Shown here: piece by piece, positions 1 to 9,377 of the stretch | How positions within the stretch are numbered: position 1 is the stretch's first letter | Layout of the letters: the number at the start of each line of letters is the position of its first letter | NCBI GenBank assembly: GCA_028713495.1 | Contig: JAQTOF010000005.1 | Coordinates: 1-35,004, forward strand | Reading direction: 5' to 3' | Origin: Candidatus Iainarchaeum sp. | GTDB taxonomy: Archaea; Micrarchaeota; Micrarchaeia; Anstonellales; Bilamarchaeaceae | Length of the DNA stretch: 35,004 nt | Translations under genes and position numbers: made by a program | Notes under the pieces: model-generated | What the model was told of the DNA's origin: nothing | Seen by the model: only the letters and a program-made list of their open reading frames with translations | Database searches by the model: none

Positions 1-702
1 CCGATCTCTCCCGTTCTCATCTATATCCAGCCTATCGCCGAGGAACTTCTGGCTCAGGCCGCCTATGAGCACCAACACCTCGCTCAGCCCCTCCTTGGTC
101 TTGGCGCTTATGGGTATTATGGCAATCTGCTTGGTGAAGTCCCGCACCTTGTCGAATCTTTCGCTGTCGAAGCCATACTCTGATATCTTGCCCATCATGC
201 CGTATATCTTCTCGTCGAACCTTTCCTGGACATGCTGCGGTTGGAGTGCCAATGACTCCAGGAAAGAGGTCGTCTTATTGCTCCTCCATCCGCTCAGCGC
301 ATCCACCTTGTTGGCAGCTATCACGAACGGCGTCTTGTATTGCTGCAGTATCTTGATGCTCTCTATGGTCTGCGGCTGGAACCCCTGGTTTATGTCGACC
401 ACGAGTATGGCTAGGTCTGCCAGGCTCCCTCCCCTGTCTCTCAGGTTGGTGAAAGCCTCATGGCCTGGGGTATCTATGAAAAGCAGGCCAGGTATGGTCA
501 TCTGGAGCCTCATCTTCTGGGAGAGGTCCTTTGCCAGGGCGTCTATCTCTTTCTTGGGCACATAACTGGCGCCGATCATCTGGGTTATGCCACCGGCCTC
601 CTTTTTGGCTACACTGGTGCCCCTGATGCTGTCAAGAAGCGTGGTTTTGCCATGGTCCACATGGCCGAGTATGCAGATTATCGGAGAACGTTTGAATGAC
701 AT
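1..702 (-). CDS. infB: Translation initiation factor aIF5B (IF-2 family), N-terminal GTPase part, truncated by window edge
   Basis: Reverse-strand translation from ATG at 702: [53 protein letters not shown]...[44 protein letters not shown]...[11 protein letters not shown]-loop [14 protein letters not shown] and NKVD motifs. Not in the ORF track because it runs off the edge. Confidence 0.95.
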   Translation of the reverse strand, partial: MSFKRSPIICILGHVDHGKTTLLDSIRGTSVAKKEAGGITQMIGASYVPKKEIDALAKDLSQKMRLQMTIPGLLFIDTPGHEAFTNLRDRGGSLADLAILVVDINQGFQPQTIESIKILQQYKTPFVIAANKVDALSGWRSNKTTSFLESLALQPQHVQERFDEKIYGMMGKISEYGFDSERFDKVRDFTKQIAIIPISAKTKEGLSEVLVLIGGLSQKFLGDRLDIDENGRDR

Positions 703-825
703 AAGAATACGCCTCGGTCTCAGTACTGCTTTCCGTCCCTAATCCTTTAATCATTTCGTTTCCCAAAAGCCCCCTGAAAATCCATAAACAACAACATTTA
801 TAAACACTTCCGCGCACAATAAGTA

Positions 826-3048
826 ATGTGTGGTAATATGGCTAAATTAATGACTGATACTATAACAGGAGCTGGCGTTGCACCTGAAACCTCCAAAACA
901 CCTGAGAAGAACGGCGGCATGTTTGAAGGCCTCAGGAAGCGCAAGGAAGCTAAGAGGGTATTATCGTTGGTGACCTCTGCTATCTCACAGCCGAACGGTC
1001 AAAGCGCTGCGAGCCTGAAAGAAGCGACAGAGATTTTCAAGACCCTTGAGGTGGAATACCAGGATAAGGCGCTCCTGAAGATCAAGACGCTGCTCGAGTC
1101 CAGCACAAATTATCCTTTTGAGAACGGGAACCCGCGCAAGCTGCATATAATCTCTGACTTCCTCACGGCCATAGCTCCTTCTCTTCCGAAAGATGAATCA
1201 GGAAACCTGGCCCGAGGGCCCCAAGAGTCATTAATACCGCTTCTGGCTAATGTCGCTGATTATTACGATCCTGAAGGCAAGTGCAAAGAACATCCAGAGG
1301 TCGTCCTGGCATGCACCCAGGCACTTTGGGGGCTCGAATACGGTTTCTATGATTTCTGGAAAACCCAGGCAACCAACCCTGTCACGCAGGAGTTCGTGGT
1401 CACCCAAATGCTTGAGATGCCCCATGTTGAAGGCCAGGACCCTAAAGCCCATGGATGGTACCTGCTCAAAGACACCCTTGCTCAGATCGCCCCTGCACTC
1501 GCTGCATCCTCCTCACCGAAAAAGATTGAGTTCCTTGACAGCATCATGGAAGACAAGGACCCCACAATCATGAAGCTGGTGGCTGGACTTCGCGTTCCGA
1601 TGTCTATGGATGACATACCTAAGAAGCTTCTTGACTTTGAGACCCCCGGTATAAAGCAATTCTGGCATGAAAGGATCCGTGATAGCCGTGCTGTTGCACC
1701 GCTGACTCAGGAGGCTGCAATCGGCATAATGCTCGAGGCAAAGACAGAAGATGGAAAGCTGCCTGGTTGGTCCCTTCTCAGAGAGAACCTGAAGCATATC
1801 ATCATCCCGATGGCAGACCACCCATCTGAGAAGAAAGTCGCATTCCTAGTCAAAGCGGCAAAGAGCGATACCCCCTCCATCGCTGAAGCTGCATTCAGAG
1901 CAACCGCTTCCATGAAACCGATACCTGGCGAGATGATCACAATCGCAAAGGAGAGGAAGCAGAAAGCAGAAGCTGACAGGGCAGCTAAAGTCGAGGCACC
2001 GAAAGAAATTCGTGAGGCATTGCTCAGTGCCCTCCGTTCGGCGCTGGCGGCAAGAGAATCAGCCAAACAGGCCGCAGTCGAAGCGATATCAATCTGTAAC
2101 GACACAGAGGCAACTCCACAACCTACAGCAAAGGCAAAGCGCAAGGAAGCTCTGGAAACCCTGGCTGCCATAAGAAAGGAGGACCAAGAGGCCAGAAGCC
2201 GTGTAACGCAAGTGCTCACGGCCACAGCGGAATTCCTTGATATTGTGGAACGCAGGAGAAATATCGCGAAAGGCGGAAAAGACGAGCTTATCTCAATGGA
2301 CGAGCTTCTTGGGATGTACGCCAGCGACCACGGCATCAGGTTCGGCTACATGGCGCCTTTCATCAAGCGCAGGCATGAGAAAGCCATGAAGGACGCGCTT
2401 GAAGGGAACTCAGACCAGCAATCGCGTGCAATCCTGATACTCCAACTCTTCGAGAGGCACAACCTCATAGTGGGCGGGACTAAAGCTCACAACCAGACTG
2501 TCGTTGATGCCCTTCTTGAGAAAGGGCCTGATGGTTGGAAAGGCGTGCTTAAGGATCAGTTCCCTGGCCTTGCGCCTTTGATAATCTCGAGCCAGTCTTC
2601 CAAGAAGGTGCCTTTCCTGGCATCGCTGGTCCAAAGCGGCAATCCGATCATTGTATCACGCGCACTGGATGCATCGCTTGTCTTAGAGCAGACCCCTGAA
2701 GAAATAGTTGCGACTGCCGAGAGCATGAAAGACGACGTCAAACTGAATGCTATCGTAGCGGACTTCCTTGACACTGTGCAGCTGCTAGGGAAGGTAGACC
2801 TAGGCAACGGCGAGCAGTTCGAGGCAGCAGAGGCCCTCGTGAAGAAAGTCAGACAGGGTAAACCAGGATTCATAGTAGCCCTGCACAGACTCGGGTTTGA
2901 GATGAGGGATGTCTTCATGGAGCCTTCAGGTTCCACTCATGAAGAGCAACTCAGCCAGAGGCAATCGGCTGGAAAGATACTCGTCATGCTCGATGGGATT
3001 GGAATAAAAGTACCAGGGACCCAGATCGCGCCAGTTGAAAAACAGTGA
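826..3048 (+). CDS. Large uncharacterised helical-repeat (HEAT-like) protein; start may be 838 (ATGGCTAAA)
   Basis: 740-aa ORF with internal repeats of the type (T/N)Q..V..MLE...GW.LLK..L..IAP....S..KK..FL.....DP.I. Confidence 0.8.
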   Translation: MCGNMAKLMTDTITGAGVAPETSKTPEKNGGMFEGLRKRKEAKRVLSLVTSAISQPNGQSAASLKEATEIFKTLEVEYQDKALLKIKTLLESSTNYPFENGNPRKLHIISDFLTAIAPSLPKDESGNLARGPQESLIPLLANVADYYDPEGKCKEHPEVVLACTQALWGLEYGFYDFWKTQATNPVTQEFVVTQMLEMPHVEGQDPKAHGWYLLKDTLAQIAPALAASSSPKKIEFLDSIMEDKDPTIMKLVAGLRVPMSMDDIPKKLLDFETPGIKQFWHERIRDSRAVAPLTQEAAIGIMLEAKTEDGKLPGWSLLRENLKHIIIPMADHPSEKKVAFLVKAAKSDTPSIAEAAFRATASMKPIPGEMITIAKERKQKAEADRAAKVEAPKEIREALLSALRSALAARESAKQAAVEAISICNDTEATPQPTAKAKRKEALETLAAIRKEDQEARSRVTQVLTATAEFLDIVERRRNIAKGGKDELISMDELLGMYASDHGIRFGYMAPFIKRRHEKAMKDALEGNSDQQSRAILILQLFERHNLIVGGTKAHNQTVVDALLEKGPDGWKGVLKDQFPGLAPLIISSQSSKKVPFLASLVQSGNPIIVSRALDASLVLEQTPEEIVATAESMKDDVKLNAIVADFLDTVQLLGKVDLGNGEQFEAAEALVKKVRQGKPGFIVALHRLGFEMRDVFMEPSGSTHEEQLSQRQSAGKILVMLDGIGIKVPGTQIAPVEKQ

Positions 3049-3332
3049 TGGTGGACGCTATGGACAAACTCTCAGAGATCATACGGATGCTTTCAAGCAA
3101 GAGCGTCGTTGAGCGGAAAAAAGCCATAAAAGAGCTCAAGAAACATATCCATGGCCAGCACAGCAATGTTGCTCGCCTCTCGCTCCACTACGTATCTGAG
3201 CACGATCCTTCCTACACCGTCCGCAATATCGCGAGGCAGGCTTTCTACACGGCAGGCATAAGCCCGCCGCAGAGCGGCGGATGGGAGCGAGTCTTCGTCT
3301 TCGACCAGGGCAACGACAACGATAAGGTATAA
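3045..3332 (+). CDS. Small HEAT-repeat-like protein
   Basis: 95-aa ORF overlapping the upstream stop (GTGATG); MDKLSEIIRMLSSKSVVERKKAIKELKKHIHGQHSNVARLSLHYVSEHDPSYTVRNIARQAFYTAG resembles a HEAT/armadillo unit. Confidence 0.65.
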   Translation: MMVDAMDKLSEIIRMLSSKSVVERKKAIKELKKHIHGQHSNVARLSLHYVSEHDPSYTVRNIARQAFYTAGISPPQSGGWERVFVFDQGNDNDKV

Positions 3333-3360
3333 AATCCGTTGCTGCAACAAAAAGCTGCAA

Positions 3361-3487
3361 GGGCCCGTAGTCGACATCGCTTTTTAGTAAAAAGCTCGGC
3401 AAAAACCGGGTTGCTAATCGCGACGATTTTGGTTAAGACGCCTGCTTGACATGCAGGAGATACGCGGTTCGATTCCGCGCGGGCCCA
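3361..3487 (+). tRNA. tRNA-Val (anticodon GAC) containing a putative noncanonical intron in the D-loop (about 3376..3429)
   Basis: Acceptor GGGCCCG/CGGGCCC plus discriminator A; anticodon arm CCTGC-TTGACAT-GCAGG; variable AGATA; T-arm CGCGG-TTCGATT-CCGCG; D-stem GTC...GAC interrupted by about 54 nt; TATA-like gtataaaat about 27 nt upstream. Confidence 0.9.
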
Positions 3488-3493
3488 ATTTTC

Positions 3494-4492
3494 TTATTCC
3501 CACCATTGTCCTATAAAGAATATCTTTGAATCATCCTTTGAGAACGCTGGTGAGTGGCACAAAAAGCCTGGCGGGAAATAACCTGGCGTTACATCCTTAT
3601 TATCAGTTCCATCCGTGTTCATCATGTATATGTCGTATTTTCCCTGATCTCCAGTGGCAGCGACCATATACACGATCTTATCTCCAGAATGAGACCAGCT
3701 CGCAAGCCCCTGGGCATATCCAGTGTCTGTCAATCGTCTTTCTCCGGTCCCATCGAAATTTATGGTAAAAATATCGTAGGAGCCATGTGTGGTGTCCGGG
3801 TCTTCCAGACGTTCGAAAACTATCTTAGTAGCGTCGGGGCTCAAACGGGGATCATAATCCCCTATGGGGAGGTTCGCTGTCCCCCACTGCCCTGCATCTG
3901 CAGGATTGGTGACCTGGGTCGGCTGCGTGCCGTCATCCGTTATCTCCCATATTGCGAATCCTGAAGTAAAAACAATCCTATTACCTGCCCAGTCCACATC
4001 AGCATCATTGGAGCCAGAATCATACAGCTCGTGTTCATTGCTTCCATCAGCGCCGATTACATAAATGTCAAGGTCAGTATCGCGCTTGGAAAGGAAGGCT
4101 ATACGGCTACTATCTGGCGACCATGTTGGATAGAGGTCCCAGAACGAATTGTTGGTTACCTGATGCAAATCGTTTCCATCCGCCCCTATAGTAAATATCT
4201 CCACATTTTCCTCGCTGGTGCCGCCAACCTTTTGGGCGAATACCAACCGATCGCCCTGGCCATTCAATCGCAATGCAGACGCATAAATCTCGTTTGGAGG
4301 GCTATAGAGCAGCTCAACATCCCCTGTGGCAAGATCCAGTGCGTAGATCCCCCATGCATTCTGGTGCGGCACGGTTTTTGCAACCGGTCCAGTGACATTG
4401 GTGGCTGGTGCATTCTGGGTACATCCTACAAAAAGAAAGGAGAGGACGCAAAGCGCCAGCAGGGTATGCCTAATCCCAACAGAGCCAGGCAT
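3494..4492 (-). CDS. TolB-like/PD40 beta-propeller lipoprotein
   Basis: N-terminal lipobox FLFVGC; repeated SPDSSRIAFLSKR..LDIYVIGADG, SPDATKIVFER...YDIFTINFDGTGERRLT, SHSGDKIVYM...KYDIYMMNTDGT blades. Confidence 0.8.
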   Translation of the reverse strand: MPGSVGIRHTLLALCVLSFLFVGCTQNAPATNVTGPVAKTVPHQNAWGIYALDLATGDVELLYSPPNEIYASALRLNGQGDRLVFAQKVGGTSEENVEIFTIGADGNDLHQVTNNSFWDLYPTWSPDSSRIAFLSKRDTDLDIYVIGADGSNEHELYDSGSNDADVDWAGNRIVFTSGFAIWEITDDGTQPTQVTNPADAGQWGTANLPIGDYDPRLSPDATKIVFERLEDPDTTHGSYDIFTINFDGTGERRLTDTGYAQGLASWSHSGDKIVYMVAATGDQGKYDIYMMNTDGTDNKDVTPGYFPPGFLCHSPAFSKDDSKIFFIGQWWE

Positions 4493-6142
4493 CTATTCCG
4501 CTCCATGCACTTCTGCTGCTGATTTGCTGGGCTTCTCACGGTAACTCTTCGCAGCCTTCATGAACTCCACGAATATCGGCCCAGGCGTCTCCAATCTGCT
4601 CTTCAATTCGATATGCGGCTGCGTCGCGACACCGAAAGAACCTTTCCATTCTGTGATCTCGACGATGTTGTTCTTCGTATGGGTTCCGGATATCACAAGC
4701 CCGGCCTCCTGGAGCTTACCGACATACTCAGGATTCACTTCATATCTGTGCCTGTGTCTTTCTGATATCATCTCGGCGCCGTATGCCTTGTAAGCCACAG
4801 TGCCTTTCTTCACCACGCAGTCATAAGCTCCGAGCCTCATCGTCCCGCCCATCCTTGATATCTGCTGCTGCTCAGGCAGGAAATCCACGACGGGATGTGG
4901 CGTCTTCTTGTTGAATTCTGTGGAATTGGCATCTTCCAAACCGCAAACGTTCCTTGCATACTCAACGACCATGAGCTGCAGTCCAAGGCAAAGGCCTACG
5001 AAAGGCACCTTGTTCTCCCTTGCATATCTTATCGCCTTTATCTTGCCTTCGATGCCCCTCTCTCCGAATCCGCCTGGTACCACGACCCCGTCATATGGTG
5101 CAAGCACCTCAGCGACATCATACATCTTCTCAAGATCGCTGGCTTCTATCCAGCTTATCTCCAGGCCCGAGTTGACGGCGGCAGCACCATGCACCAGCGC
5201 TTCCCTCACGCTGATATATGCGTCCTTCACCGCAGTGTATTTCCCTACTATCGCTATCTTCAACGGCTTCTCCTTAGGCTCCATTATCCTGTTCACTTTC
5301 TTCTGCCACTCCTTCAGGTCAGCCACTGCATCCACGTCCAGACCGAGCTTCCTCGCCAACTGCTTGTACACGCCCTGCTTCTCAAGCACCAGCGGAAGCT
5401 CGTATACTGTCGCCAGGTGCGGGTCATCGAACACAGCATCCTCAGGCACATTGCAGTAGGTGCTTATCTTCTTCTTGGATTCCTCGGCCAGCTTCTCCTG
5501 CTCACGCGTGATTATGATGTCAGGCTGGATACCGAGGCTCTGCAACAGCCTCGTCGCCTGCTGCGTCGGTTTTGTCTTCTGCTCGCCCACGCTCAGGCTC
5601 GGCACATAGGTCAGCTGTATGAAAGCCATGTTGTCCTGCTCGAAATGCAATTGCCGCATGGCCTCCAGGAAATACCCGCTTTCCAGGTCTCCTACCGTTC
5701 CTCCGACCTCTATCAACACGATATCAGCGTTGTTCTCCTTGCCGACCTTCTGCACCCATTCCTTTATCTCGCCGGTCAGATGCGGCACGAACTGAACGTC
5801 CCTCCCAAGATATTCGCCTTTCCGTTCCTTCTCTATTATCCGCTGGAACAGCTTGCCGCCTGTTATGGAGCACAGGCCTGGCAGTGATTTATTCAAAAAT
5901 CGCTCATAGGTTCCGAAGTCCATGTCCACTTCGGTCCCGTCATCCAGTACGAAGACCTCACCATGCCTGAACGGATTCATCGTTCCGCAGTCAACATTGA
6001 GATAGCCATCGAACTTTATCGGCACGACGCTAAACCCGCGTGCTTCAAGCAGTTTCGCTACAGAAGAAGTCACTATCCCTTTGCCGAGCCCTGACATTAT
6101 GGAGCCGGCAATCACTATGAACTTTGTCTTTTTTTCTAGCAT
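4493..6142 (-). CDS. pyrG: CTP synthase
   Basis: MLEKKTKFIVIAGSIMSGLGKGIVTSSVAKLLEARG...DGYLNVDCGTMNPFRHGEVFVLDDGTEVDMDFGTYERF...GGFGERGIEGKI...GLCLGLQLMVVEYARN; start refined from 6175 to 6142. Confidence 0.97.
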   Translation of the reverse strand: MLEKKTKFIVIAGSIMSGLGKGIVTSSVAKLLEARGFSVVPIKFDGYLNVDCGTMNPFRHGEVFVLDDGTEVDMDFGTYERFLNKSLPGLCSITGGKLFQRIIEKERKGEYLGRDVQFVPHLTGEIKEWVQKVGKENNADIVLIEVGGTVGDLESGYFLEAMRQLHFEQDNMAFIQLTYVPSLSVGEQKTKPTQQATRLLQSLGIQPDIIITREQEKLAEESKKKISTYCNVPEDAVFDDPHLATVYELPLVLEKQGVYKQLARKLGLDVDAVADLKEWQKKVNRIMEPKEKPLKIAIVGKYTAVKDAYISVREALVHGAAAVNSGLEISWIEASDLEKMYDVAEVLAPYDGVVVPGGFGERGIEGKIKAIRYARENKVPFVGLCLGLQLMVVEYARNVCGLEDANSTEFNKKTPHPVVDFLPEQQQISRMGGTMRLGAYDCVVKKGTVAYKAYGAEMISERHRHRYEVNPEYVGKLQEAGLVISGTHTKNNIVEITEWKGSFGVATQPHIELKSRLETPGPIFVEFMKAAKSYREKPSKSAAEVHGAE

Positions 6143-6183
6143 AGGAGATATTTTCGTGCAACTATTTTTAAACATTGAACACT

Positions 6184-6873
6184 TCAGATGCGGTTGAGCG
6201 CTTCCTTTATCTTGTCTATGGACATGCTGGTCGCTATCATCGGTATGCGCTCCCGTTCGGATATCTTGACCGCCAGCTTGTCAACCTTGGCCGGATCGAT
6301 GTTGTGCAGCACCACAGCGGATGGCTTTGAAGAGCTCACCCTCACGACCACGAACGGGCTGCGCCCTGTGCTCACCCCTGTGAATATGAACACCCTCTCA
6401 TTGACATTGCCATAGAGGTTCTGGAAATAGGAGAATGGCATGTCTAGTATGACCTTGATGCTGTCTATCAGCGTATAGCCGTATATCTTCTTGGTCTCAA
6501 GCAGATCCGCGTTGGTGAGCGCTTTGCCTTCGATTAGCCCCACGAAATCCTTCAGGGTTATGGACCTGGCGAACTCATGCACCTCGAAATACTCGCTCAC
6601 AGGTTTCTCCTTCTCCCTGAACTTCTGGGATATCTCGCCGCCCTTCATCTGGTCTATGTCGAAAAGGGCGTTCACGAACCGTTTTATCACACCAGTACCA
6701 GGCGATTTCCTCCTGTTGCCCTCGTAATCGCTGATGGTGGAGACGGTTATGCCCAGATGTTTGGCCAGCTCCACCTGTGAGATGTTGAATATCTCGCGCC
6801 ATTTCCTCATGGTCGCGCCAGGATCGTCCGAAAGCGATATCTCGCCGGCAATCTCCATTTTTATTTTTTCCAT
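6184..6873 (-). CDS. XRE-family HTH transcriptional regulator (archaeal)
   Basis: WREIFNISQVELAKHLGITVSTISDYEGNRRKSPGTGVIKRFVNALF helix-turn-helix plus conserved C-terminal domain. Confidence 0.85.
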   Translation of the reverse strand: MEKIKMEIAGEISLSDDPGATMRKWREIFNISQVELAKHLGITVSTISDYEGNRRKSPGTGVIKRFVNALFDIDQMKGGEISQKFREKEKPVSEYFEVHEFARSITLKDFVGLIEGKALTNADLLETKKIYGYTLIDSIKVILDMPFSYFQNLYGNVNERVFIFTGVSTGRSPFVVVRVSSSKPSAVVLHNIDPAKVDKLAVKISERERIPMIATSMSIDKIKEALNRI

Positions 6874-6986
6874 CTTCCTCCCACCCTACTCTACAGACGA
6901 ACGTTTTTATTCATTCCGACTATCGTCATAGCCTACTTCGGCAGTCCAGACAGCGATTTTTAAACAATTGCCATCAACAAAAAAGC

Positions 6987-7466
6987 ATGGCTCTCAACAT
7001 CGTAGCTGATTTCTTCAACATAATCAACGTGCCGCTATTCGATGCCATGTCGGTCGTATTAGTAATATCATTCATAATCTGGGAGCTTCCGCGTTCGGTC
7101 AAGATGATCTCTGAGGAGTATACCAAAGGCATCTATCCTGAAACCGGCCGCGTCGTGGACCTCTTCCTATTCCTCTTGGGGCTGTTATCCATAGGTTATT
7201 TCATGCTAGGCAAGAACGCAACGAACATAGTCGCCTTCATCAAGACGCCAGGCATAACCTCGTTTTTCCTGATCCTCATGGTCACCCTGGCATTGCTCAT
7301 CATCCTAGCCTATTTCAAGAGGTTCTTCGGCAGGATGGATAGCCACACTTCAATAACGGTCTTCCTCACGCATTCCTTCCTTGACCTGATGCACTCGTTG
7401 TTCCACCTGGCCCTGGTCATACTGCTTTCGCCTGCGCTCGGCTACATCATTTTCAAGGGGCTCTAG
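6987..7466 (+). CDS. Hypothetical multi-pass membrane protein
   Basis: 159-aa ORF with about 4 hydrophobic segments; ATG about 25 nt after gatttttaaac. Confidence 0.75.
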   Translation: MALNIVADFFNIINVPLFDAMSVVLVISFIIWELPRSVKMISEEYTKGIYPETGRVVDLFLFLLGLLSIGYFMLGKNATNIVAFIKTPGITSFFLILMVTLALLIILAYFKRFFGRMDSHTSITVFLTHSFLDLMHSLFHLALVILLSPALGYIIFKGL

Positions 7467-7513
7467 TTTTTATTAAAAAGCTTTCTATAGTAATTTCTCT
7501 AAGGTGAAACACT

Positions 7514-7753
7514 ATGCCTCCCAAAAGAAAATCGAGCGAAAAGAAATCACGCAGCGTATGCACATGCGGCGACAACTGCACCGAGAAGCACTCACATCTG
7601 CCCGGCCTGCTTTTGGCGACCTTCGGCATCCTCGGCCTTGAAGCGAATTACGGCCTCCTAGGCATGGATGCGCTCCGCGCGTGGCCGCTTTTCCTGGTGC
7701 TGATCGGTATCGTTCTCGCAGTGAAAGTAACGATTTGCAGAAGCAGGTCCTAG
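7514..7753 (+). CDS. Small membrane protein with N-terminal Cys cluster (CTCGDNC)
   Basis: 79-aa ORF; two hydrophobic segments; preceded by aaggtgaaacact (GGTGA Shine-Dalgarno). Confidence 0.65.
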   Translation: MPPKRKSSEKKSRSVCTCGDNCTEKHSHLPGLLLATFGILGLEANYGLLGMDALRAWPLFLVLIGIVLAVKVTICRSRS

Positions 7754-8526
7754 TGTCCGTTGCCTTCCAGGTATTCAACCGCATTCCTGAACAGCCTGAG
7801 CCCCATCGCTTCCTTCACTGTGCCCCTGACCCAGTAGGGGCAGTTCTGTATTATGTTGAATGCCTCAGGATGCGGCATCATCCCGAAAAGCCGTCCGGTC
7901 TTGTCGCATATCCCGGCGATGTTCTCGACCGAACCGTTGGGATTGTATGGATAGCCGGCCAGCCCGCCGTTCTCATCGACATACTGGAATACTATCTGGT
8001 TAGCGCCTTTCATCGCATTCAGCGTCGCGTCATCCTTTATCACGAACTTTCCTTCACCATGGCGTACCGGCTCCAATATGTAATCGATGCCTTTGGTGAA
8101 CACGCACGGCGATGCCTTATTGGCCTTCAGTATGACCCACCTGTCCTCGAAATGGCCCGAGTCGTTGCCGATCAGGCTCACCTTCTGGGTGAAATCAGGC
8201 TCTGGCAGGAGCCCCATCTTGACCATCACCTGGAAGCCGTTGCAGATGCCGAGGACAAGCTTGTCAGCCTTCACGAACTGCTCCAGCGGCTCCCTCAGCC
8301 TGAACTTCATCTTGTTCCCGAAGACCTTGCCTGAGCCCAGGTCATCGCCGAAAGAGAAGCCTCCAGGTATCATGAGCATATTATAGTTCTCAAGAAGCTT
8401 GGGGTTCTCAAGCAGTTTGTTGAGATGGAGGATATCAGCCTTGCCACCGCTCTTCTCGATGGCATATTTGCTCTCGTTCTCGCAGTTTATGCCATATCCA
8501 TAGAGCAGAAGGGCCTTGAGCGCCAT
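7750..8526 (-). CDS. purQ: Phosphoribosylformylglycinamidine synthase subunit PurQ (glutamine amidotransferase)
   Basis: MALKALLLYGYGINCENES...LMIPGGFSFGDDLGSGKVFGNKMK...LVLGICNGFQVMVKMGLLP...HPEAF. Confidence 0.95.
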   Translation of the reverse strand: MALKALLLYGYGINCENESKYAIEKSGGKADILHLNKLLENPKLLENYNMLMIPGGFSFGDDLGSGKVFGNKMKFRLREPLEQFVKADKLVLGICNGFQVMVKMGLLPEPDFTQKVSLIGNDSGHFEDRWVILKANKASPCVFTKGIDYILEPVRHGEGKFVIKDDATLNAMKGANQIVFQYVDENGGLAGYPYNPNGSVENIAGICDKTGRLFGMMPHPEAFNIIQNCPYWVRGTVKEAMGLRLFRNAVEYLEGNGH

Positions 8527-8568
8527 GTCCTTTTATTGAAAGGAAAAATTATAAAGCGAGGGAGTATC

Positions 8569-8991
8569 TCAGAACCGTTTCAGCAAGAGGAGTCGGTGCA
8601 GTTTGAAACCGTATTTCTTATACAATAAGATCGCGGCCCGGTTCTTCGGCGCGACAGTGAGCGAAACATTCTTCACGCCTTTTTTCTTCAATGCCTCAAG
8701 GCATCTATCCATGAGTGTTTTACCGACTCCTTTCCCCTGCCATTCTTTCTTCACGAACACCGACCCTATGTATGCGGAGTCCGTGGTGAATGTGATCTTT
8801 CTTTCAGTAAAAATGGCCCCGATGATATCGCCGTCCACCTCGGCGAGGAGGCACGCCTCGCTTATCCGAGTCTTCGTCAGATCCCTGAATACTACCAACG
8901 CCTGCTTCTCACTCGTATCCCCGAATACCTCTGCATCCAGCTTCGCAAGGGCCCTCAAATCCGAGCTGGCGATCTTCCTTATCCTCATCAT
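8569..8991 (-). CDS. GNAT-family N-acetyltransferase (RimI-like)
   Basis: MMRIRKIASSDLRALAKLDAEVFG...AYIGSVFVKKEWQGKGVGKTLMDRCLEALKKKGVKNVSLTVAPKNRAAILLYKKYGFKLH; start refined from 9078. Confidence 0.88.
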   Translation of the reverse strand: MMRIRKIASSDLRALAKLDAEVFGDTSEKQALVVFRDLTKTRISEACLLAEVDGDIIGAIFTERKITFTTDSAYIGSVFVKKEWQGKGVGKTLMDRCLEALKKKGVKNVSLTVAPKNRAAILLYKKYGFKLHRLLLLKRF

Positions 8992-9377
8992 ACCTTCCTC
9001 AGGCCCTTTATACCATCGAATTTCGCAGCGTATTTGAAGTCGGATTTGTAGTAAAGGAGGGCGTCGTTCGCCATACATATAGCCGCAGTCAATACGCTAT
9101 CACTCATCCTACCGCCGTCGCCGCGTTCCCTGAGATCGATGGCTATCTTATTAGCGAATTGAGCCGCCTTCTTGTCAAATGGCAGTATAGTCACGCTGCC
9201 AGAGAAAGCGTTCACCACGTCGGTCTTGTTCACGCTCTCCAGCAGGTGCATCAGGGTGATGCTCGTGATACATATCTCTTCCCGGTCTGCGTAATATTTC
9301 AGCTTCTCTATGGTGGCCTTATCGCCTCTGAGGAAGTCCAGGGCGATATCGAAATCCAAACATATTTTCTCCATCAT
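8988..9377 (-). CDS. vapC: PIN-domain ribonuclease toxin (VapC-like)
   Basis: MMEKICLDFDIALDFLRGDKATIEKL...ITSITLMHLLESVN...ILPFDKKAAQFANKIAIDLRERGDGGRMSDSVLTAAICMANDALLYYKSDFKY; PIN acidic residues; 4-nt overlap with antitoxin. Confidence 0.88.
   Translation of the reverse strand: MMEKICLDFDIALDFLRGDKATIEKLKYYADREEICITSITLMHLLESVNKTDVVNAFSGSVTILPFDKKAAQFANKIAIDLRERGDGGRMSDSVLTAAICMANDALLYYKSDFKYAAKFDGIKGLRKV

Noticed and set aside
65-565. 166-aa + strand ORF
   Set aside because: Antisense to aIF5B GTPase domain.
1707-2336. 209-aa minus-strand ORF (and other minus ORFs over 1231-2936)
   Set aside because: Shadow ORFs of the 740-aa repeat protein; Ser/Ala-rich composition.
3093-3402. Minus-strand ORFs (94 and 88 aa) across the small HEAT gene and tRNA
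   Set aside because: Overlap the tRNA and a better-supported + strand gene.
4895-5887. 330-aa + strand ORF
   Set aside because: Antisense to the confidently identified pyrG; low-complexity composition typical of shadow ORFs in GC-rich genes.
7681-8334. 217-aa + strand ORF
   Set aside because: Antisense to purQ; no recognisable motifs.
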